A DNA stretch of 64,000 nt from NCBI RefSeq assembly GCF_002288925.2, contig NW_022098069.1, positions 77,530,828-77,594,827 of the forward strand. The letters run 5' to 3'. Every line of letters starts with the position of its first letter. Within the stretch, counting starts at the first letter, position 1. Shown here piece after piece: positions 57,828 through 64,000 of the stretch. Source of the stretch: Delphinapterus leucas (Eukaryota > Chordata > Mammalia > Artiodactyla > Monodontidae). Below the pieces are notes generated by a model that was not told the origin of the DNA, did no database searches, and worked only from the letters and a program-made list of their open reading frames with translations. The translations under genes were made by a program, and so were the position numbers.

Positions 57828-57890
57828 AAGCATGTATGCATTCAACACACACTTTTTGAGTATCTAGTCGGTGCTAGGCAATATGATGGG
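57828..57890 (-). repeat. L2 3'-end fragment
   Basis: 'gcattcaacacacacttttt', 'gagtatctagtcggtgcta' and 'ggcaatatgatggg' fit the reversed L2 terminus (attcaacaaatatttattg, agcacctactatgtgcca, then ggcactgtgct). A CHR SINE is inserted directly after it. Confidence 0.45.
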
Positions 57891-58119
57891 CACCCTATTT
57901 TTTTTTTTTTTTTGCGATACGTGGGCCTCTCACTGTTGTGGCCTCTCCTGTTGCAGAGCACAGGCTCCGGACGTGCAGGCTCAGCGGCCATGGCTCACGG
58001 GCCCAGCCGCTCCACGGCATGTGGGATCCTCCCGGACCGGGGCACGAACCCGTGTCCCCTGCATCGGCAGGCGGACTCTCAACCACTGCGCCACCAGGGA
58101 GGCCTGGCACTCTATTTTT
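57889..58119 (-). mobile_element. CHR-type SINE, short form
   Basis: Reverse-oriented: T run, 'gcgatacgtgggcctctcac', high CpG body, ending at 58105 with 'ccaccagggaggcct'. Flanking duplication 'ggcaccctattttt' (57889-57902) and 'ggcactctattttt' (58106-58119), one mismatch. Frames on both strands across it are spurious. Confidence 0.95.
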
Positions 58120-59877
58120 AGTCAGAGTTCACACAGCCATCATTATTCCTGCCTTCTTAGGGGTTGTGATTAGTTAGAAATTATTGTCAACTAATATTTC
58201 CTTGCAAAACATGGAGCAGAGCTTAACACAAAGACATCCTTCCTTTTGCAGGTGTGTGTAGAAATGCAAGGAACAATTTTTGTTCTGAAAATAAGAGAGA
58301 TAATATGTTACTGGTGACCAGAAGTGTTTAACACAATAGATGAATCTGTTACTATTGCTACTGGGAAAAATGTAACCCGGGATGGGAATGGGGTGGAGAG
58401 ATATATTCCTAACATTCACACGTGTCCACTCTACGGTCCTCTGCTCTACCAGCTGAACTATCAGAGGGTGCCTACCATTCAAATGGAATCATCAAATTTC
58501 CCTCCCCCTGCATGCTCATGGAGATAATTTTACAAATTTGTTCATGTATAGTTGAATTTATACTATTAGTGTTTATTGGACATTTAATTAATAGCAAAAC
58601 AGGTAATAACTTTTATAGAAAACCAATAAAATAGTCATAAAGAACCATATTACAATGTATTAAATTAAAAATTAATTCAAGTGTTCTGAAATGGAAGGAT
58701 CTCAATATACATATAAATGTATATATATCTTTATATAGAATTATATATTCAATAGTCATAAGATGATATTTTCTGCAAAAAACATTTTTTTTATATTTGT
58801 ATTCTGAATATGGCATTATAAGGACTAGTGTATGAGTCTTTGTTTCATTGTCTCTGACTCGGTTTCAGTATAACTGAGAGAATTTTTGAAGAGCTTAATT
58901 TCATAAAACATTGTTTTTCAGCTATTAATTTAAAATATAGTTGAGTCCTTTCTAAAATGCAGAGCAGTAATAACCTTGGAAATAGTCTAAAGGAGGTTCA
59001 ATCATAATTAAATAGTAATTTTAAGAGTTAGACTTACATTATAGTAAATGAGAGGAGACAAAAAGTGTTAAGTCCTTACCTCTCAACAAATTCTAGAGAG
59101 TAAATTGTCTTGTCTGAAGTCTCTTGAGTTTTGGTCTTAAAACACTGAAATCTAGCTTTGAGGTATTCTCAATTAGAAAGAATTACTTAGAAAGAAACTA
59201 CTAATGCCATGTTTCTCAAGTCAAGAATGTGAAAATGTTATACAACTTAATAGCCCAAAAGTTATAATCTTGATAAACTGACTCACCATGGCTTATTTCT
59301 CAGGAGCTTCTCCCTTGCATCTCTGGCTTATGGAAATTTTGGTCCTATATCCAGTAATGAATGGTAAAGAGAGACAAGTTATTATTACTTGTCTGTCTTC
59401 ACCATTCAACACGCTTGAGATAAGTTTATTTTAACATTCTTCTAGTTTTAGCCCATCCTTTCCCAGACTGGGGCAGAACTGGCATGAACTCTGGTTGTAC
59501 ACCATCCTCTCCAATTTGTCTCCTCTAGGTCCTTGATTAGAAGCTGATACCTCTCACTCAGGTAGTTATGTCTGCCTAACCTTTGGTTATTTCACTCCTG
59601 TTAGGCTAATATAACCTGTCAACAATGACCAGAAAAGGAGTTCCATGTCTGTCCAAACCTTTGTCCAGCTTCCTTATATTGCTTTTTTTCGGTTGGGTCC
59701 TGCTTATTTTCAGAATGTATTTTGATGGATCAATTCTGGAACAGCTGATGAAATCACATGAAAGGTCTAGGTAATATGATATTGGAGTTCAGAAGGCAGA
59801 AAACTAGTTGGCAGCTTCATGGAGGAGTTGACATTAGGTTGCATCTTGAGAGATAGGATCTAAATCTGTATAAAACA
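58120..59877. other. Unique DNA
   Basis: No gene is supported. Opposed frames of 67-102 codons near 58170-58640 have no features. 59290-59660 has more balanced composition and may be a decayed repeat of unknown type. Confidence 0.4.
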
Positions 59878-59903
59878 TATATAGATAGATAGATATAGCT
59901 ATA
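59878..59903. repeat. (ATAG)n-like microsatellite
   Basis: 'atatagatagatagatagat' followed by 'atagctatat'. It abuts the mariner-like element. Confidence 0.8.
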
Positions 59904-59905
59904 TA

Positions 59906-59977
59906 TTGCGTTGGCCAAAAAGTTTGTTTCCGTAACATCTTATGGAAAAACCTGAGCAAACTTTTTGGCCAACCCAA
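59906..59977. mobile_element. 72-bp mariner-type MITE
   Basis: A nearly palindromic element: left end 'ttgcgttggccaaaaagttt' and right end 'aaactttttggccaaccca' plus 'a' are inverted repeats with one mismatch in about 20. TA dinucleotides flank it (59904-59905 and 59978-59979). This fits the short mariner-derived elements found in cetartiodactyl genomes, which share the 'ttggccaaaaagtt' end. There is no transposase. It should fold as a single hairpin. Confidence 0.9.
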
Positions 59978-59979
59978 TA

Positions 59980-60120
59980 TAAACATTTAGTTACAACACC
60001 TCTCACTGCAAACAAGTTTAAATAGTGCTTTAAATGGCAGCTCTGTGCAGCAGTGGAGAAGATGTTCTTGATAATAAATGAATATGAACTGTATGGATTT
60101 CCTCCATACAGTTGAGCATA
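59980..60120. other. Short unique spacer
   Basis: No gene or repeat is seen between the mariner element and the next SINE. Confidence 0.4.
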
Positions 60121-60352
60121 TAGAGTGTCAACTTTTTTTTTTTTGCGGTACGCGGGCCTCTCACTGTTGTGGTCTCTCCCGTTGCGGAGCACAGGCTCCG
60201 GATGCGCAGGCTCAGCGGCCATGGCTCATGGGCCCAGCCGCTCCGCAGCCTGTGGGATCCTCCCAGACCGGGGCACGAACCCGTGTCCCCTGTATCGGCA
60301 GGCGGACTCTCAACCACTGCACCACCAGGGAAGCCCTAGAGTGTCAACTTTT
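60121..60352 (-). mobile_element. CHR-type SINE, short form
   Basis: Reverse-oriented: T run at 60133-60144, 'gcggtacgcgggcctctcac', and the reversed 5' end 'ccaccagggaagccc' at 60336. A perfect duplication 'tagagtgtcaactttt' flanks it at 60121-60136 and 60337-60352. CpG content is well preserved, suggesting a young copy. Confidence 0.95.
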
Positions 60353-60494
60353 ATTTTCCAAGCAATAGATGTGTGTCTACCCATTAATCTTAATTGCAGG
60401 GAGTACAGTGTGCTTTCTCTTAAGGCTCCTTTCTTTCTATTTGCCTAAACCCTTCTGGCTCAAGTATAAAGGGAGCAGGGAAACCTAATTCAAT

Positions 60495-60590
60495 GGTTTG
60501 AAACCCCAGTATGCAGAAGATTTATTTGGAGTTGTTAAAACTTCTCAGGCCCTTCCTCCAGGGTTCTGATTCTGGTGATGCAGATGGTTC
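60495..60590 (+). repeat. Weak MER5A-like hAT fragment
   Basis: 'ttggagttgttaaaacttct', 'caggcccttcctccagggtt' and 'ctgattctggtgatgcaga' resemble the MER5A text: cctggagggcttgttaaaac, ccccacccccagagtttctgattc. The similarity is modest. Confidence 0.35.
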
Positions 60591-61243
60591 ATACATCACA
60601 CCCTACTGGATATTCTGGACTCTTTGGTCTTCTATGATTGTCGTTGAAGCTCAGTTCTGCACTATCCCCACGTGTTTTTCACCTTGCATTGATGCCTTTG
60701 CTTTCCCAGGTTCAGGCATTACCACTGTGGGCTCTGGGGGTTTCCTCTTGGCGTCTAAAGCATTCTTAACATGCATGTGTTAATATACACGTTCACCATG
60801 TTCACAACCATTCCTCAAAACACCGCATAGCTGGGCCATGAGGGACATCCAACCATGTCCTTTCACAGAACGGGACCCTCCTGTGTATCCTGAGATATTT
60901 CTCTGAGCTCCTGCTGCCTCAAATCTAAAAACTTCTCACCTCCTAGTGAATGACTCTTTCAGGGATCTGTCTTACTCATGCAATTTTTTTTTTTCCTTTT
61001 ACCCAGTGGTTTGTTCTTTATCTGAAAGTAATGAGGAGAAATTGGTTAAATCACTGAAAATGCTAATTTAATATTAAAACTACTGTTAACCATAACCACA
61101 ACCAGAAATTTGTCTTATTACCTTCTTTCAGGACAATGAATACCTACTGTGTTTTATTAGCCTAATTAATAAGACCATTTAAGTGATTGTAGGACTAATA
61201 ATATCTAGACTTTAAAAAAAACTTGTGCTACATGTTGTGTCTG
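60591..61243. other. Unclassified DNA
   Basis: 60591-60980 is less AT-rich and could be a decayed LTR or part of the preceding element. No gene is supported. The frame at 60511-60783 (90 codons) has no recognisable domain. Confidence 0.35.
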
Positions 61244-61298
61244 TTTGTGTGTGTGTGTGTATGTGAGAGAGGGGGGGAGAGAGAGAGAGAGAGAGAGT
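61244..61298. repeat. (GT)n-(GA)n compound microsatellite
   Basis: 'gtgtgtgtgtgtgtatgtga' runs into 'gagagggggggagagagaga' and on to 61298. It creates a spurious frame rich in Val, Arg and Glu. A (GA)n tract flanked by G runs can adopt non-B DNA structures. Confidence 0.9.
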
Positions 61299-64000
61299 TC
61301 TAGTAAATCTTTTCTCATCAGACTCATTTTATTCTGGGAAGGAGACAACAATAGTAGAGAAATAAATAATAATAGATCCATCTTCCCTTTTTCTTATCCC
61401 AATGTTTGCTTTTCACTGACAGAATTTTGTGATATTTATTTTGTGTATTTATGATGATTTAGGAAAACTATAAGCATTGACATATAATTCCTAGATTTAA
61501 GGTTTTATTTTGTTTCTGATTACTATGAATTTTTCACAATTAGGAATTATGATAGAGTAAGGATGATAGAACCAGGACCTACTAACCCTTTATAGAATTT
61601 ATCAGGAGGAAACTGGGATCCAAATGGCATAAAAGAGGATTTTCCTAAAACCACCTTGTAGAACTGTGTCCCTGAATAATGTCTATATTATATAAAATGT
61701 AATTTTACAACCATAATATTATCTCATTCTGAGGGGAAAAAGAAAATAATTTTATTCGAGTGACAGTGGCTGCTATATTGTAGTTTAGCTTTACAGTTTT
61801 TAGTTCAACTGAAAACTTTTATATGAAATTTCCAAAATATTTTGGGAGCATTATAGTCCTCAAGGGAAAAGCCACAGGATTATGGAAATTTGGGGGGAAA
61901 TGTATTTGTGGTTCCCTTCTAAAGTACAGTCCTTTATATTCCGTGTTCTTTAGTAAGTAAACAAGGGACCATGTTTCTCAAAAAGCTTTTAAGGCAGTTT
62001 CATGATAGTTTCATGATTGTCAATGAATAAAACACCAAGTTGGGCTTTTACATGCTATAGATGATGTGTTCATTTGTGTGTCCCATGGCTACCTTTTACT
62101 GAAAGGTAATTATTTAAGGATTCAGTTACCTTCCCAGGAAAAAACATTCTAAAGCCCTAGTGCACTTGTTTCTTTTAAAGAACACACTTTTATTAGTGTC
62201 TAAAATAGCATCTTAGGATTTATACAGAACTTATAAAAAATATATGACTCTTGAACAGCAATTGAATCAGGCTCTTCTCTTTTGTCCTTGAGGAGTTTTT
62301 CCTACCTTAACATAGTAGTTGTGATCTTAAAAAATGTGGTAAAAATAAATAGAGTTCTTTCCTCACTGCAAGTCGTGTATTTCATTATTTTGACTTTTCA
62401 TCCCTTTATCACCTTCCAGAATTGAAATCTGTCTAGACCACAAGATTTTTCATTTCTCTGAGAAATGATTACAGCTCAAAGGAAGCAAGAAAAATCTACA
62501 TTTCAAAACTTATTTTGGAAGTTTGCAAAATGAAAAAGTGAGCAAATCTTAAAAAAAGAAACATTTTGTTTTCCTAGGAAGTTAAAAGTTAAACAAAATA
62601 AATGATATTTTTTATGAAACATCTTTACCACTTTCATATATGATTGGCATGATTAAGTAATTCATTTGAGGTGGGGGAAAACACCTACATTGCCAGAAAT
62701 ATTTCAAAATAAGATAATTACTGAGGGAAGACAGTTGTGTGAGTCCACCAGCTGATCCCATAGCTAGAGAACTCTGAAGTATTTCTGACAGGCAGATAAA
62801 CCAACATATGACAGAACTTATTCACTTTCCCATTGAATTACCTATGAATAAAAATAAAAAGAATATAACCCTGCAAGGTCTAACAATAAAACTAATGATA
62901 AGTCTGTTGCTAAAATAAGAGAGAAATGGCCATATAGTACAAAACCTATTGTATTGTATTGAGAACTCTGTTCAGTGGTTTAAACTTATTGTGCTATATG
63001 AAACAGAACAAAAACCCTGCCAACCTTAGGAAAGCTGAAAGATTCTTGTAACTTCACTCAGTGTCTCAGAGATCAGAGTTTCTGCCCATCAAAATTCCTA
63101 GCTATTATCCCTTTACAGCAAATGTATTGCCTTTTGAAGTAGACAGAAAATTCTTGGACCATTTGAAGAAGCCCTCATGACAATTTGATGGAAGGTGCAT
63201 TGGGTGAAGTCTTCATAATTAAGCTCTAATGACAGTGAAAAGATGATGGGAAAAAAACGTGTTTTGGCAACTGGCATGTTAGATGTTGTAAATTTTTGTT
63301 TATCCCTTATTTTACATAATGAAAACTGGTAATGAGGTGTAGGAGCATGTCCTATACCATCCAAGATAGGTGAAATTCCTCTATGACTTGCAGGCACAGG
63401 AAGTAGACTAGAAAGTGTGAATCAACTCGTCCTCCAGCTCTAAACATGAGAAGACATTTGCTTTCTTTGGTTTTGTACCTTTATTTTCTCAGCTCTTATA
63501 AGGAAATAGAGCACCCAAGGAAGAATCCATGCCTGTTGTCTGTTAGGAAACACTGGGTCAGAAAATTTTTCTCCTGGTCCAAAGGAGATAGTCATCATGG
63601 GAAAGAAACATTTTCTTCCAGCATCGTCAGACAAGATAAAGCAATATGAAGTACTTAGAAAGGAAGAAACAAAAGAAAAGAAGTTTAATATACACAGAAA
63701 CCAAATTACACAAATAACAGTACACTGAGTTGAAAGGGAACCTTGGAGGAGGGCAGGGGGAGAAGAACTATACTTACATTAAACTGATATCCATGATATA
63801 GTTAGAAATGATAAAAATAATTCAGGGAAATTATGTTAGTCATGAGGCAGAAAAACACCAAATTGAAATTCTCAAAGAATGTAAGTAGAAAAAATTAAAA
63901 ATCAAAGATGTAGAAATGGTAATAGTGAACTTGTATGTACTGAAGTTAAATAACAGAGCTTCAACAAGTCATATCTAAGAGAAGTATAAAGAATAGATGA
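61299..64000. other. Long unique AT-rich stretch
   Basis: About 2.7 kb without any repeat I can name. There are no CpG-rich segments, and the frames (up to 94 codons, minus strand 63113-63397) have no features. No gene is supported. Confidence 0.45.

Noticed and set aside
60130..60336. Possible tRNA gene
   Set aside because: A- and B-box-like sequences are present, but this is the tRNA-Glu-derived head of a SINE with an A-rich tail and target duplication. No cloverleaf with intact arms was evident in any of the nine copies.
1..64000. Prokaryotic features such as operons, CRISPR arrays or toxin genes
   Set aside because: The sequence is clearly mammalian nuclear DNA: SINEs, L1, L2, MIR and microsatellites throughout. 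No regularly spaced direct repeats with unique spacers and no operon-like gene runs were seen.

Overview
This is a mammalian nuclear window, almost certainly from a cetacean (whale or dolphin). The main evidence is nine copies of the tRNA-Glu-derived CHR family of SINEs, seven of the short (~200 nt) form and two of the long (~330 nt) form. It also has 3' ends of the lineage's L1 elements, and I see no ruminant BovB. The DNA is AT-rich, poor in CpG and full of fossil repeats. No protein-coding gene can be called with confidence, so the window reads as intergenic 'gene desert' or deep intron.

Layout. 1-7300: mostly AT-rich unique DNA with old MIR and L2 pieces, one microsatellite and one CHR SINE. 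7300-9300: a probable old ERV1-type LTR, a CHR SINE, then the only non-repeat CpG-dense segment (about 8440-8780), followed by an L1 3' end. 9300-20000: sparse unique DNA, a CHR SINE, a perfect 22-bp hairpin (13377-13424) and a cluster of L2 copies (13.7-14.3 kb and 17.8-20 kb). 20-28 kb: a local ~255-bp duplication flanking a coding-like segment, old L1M and L2 fragments, and a nested pair of CHR SINEs. 28-32.4 kb: unique AT-rich DNA. 32.4-39.3 kb: a hAT-type element split by an L1 tail, a ~2.1-kb young L1 on the minus strand, and a ~1.4-kb L1 on the plus strand. 39-64 kb: further unique DNA with L1, L1M, MER2, CHR, MIR, L2 and one tiny mariner hairpin element.

What may be functional. The best candidate is the CpG-rich segment near 8.4-8.8 kb. 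It has an NRF1-type palindrome, a YY1-like motif, an ETS-like motif and, about 100 bp downstream, a strong splice donor, so it looks like a TATA-less promoter with a first exon on the plus strand. Two further plus-strand segments look exon-like (20814-20919 and about 55750-55896), and one 60-codon ORF with a predicted membrane helix lies at 57270-57452. None is proven. All other long open frames seen are inside L1 ORF2 remnants or SINEs, or are chance frames.

No tRNA, rRNA, CRISPR, operon or prokaryotic feature is present. I found no previously undescribed multi-gene system. Repeat family names are from memory of consensus sequences; names and boundaries should be checked with a repeat-masking run.
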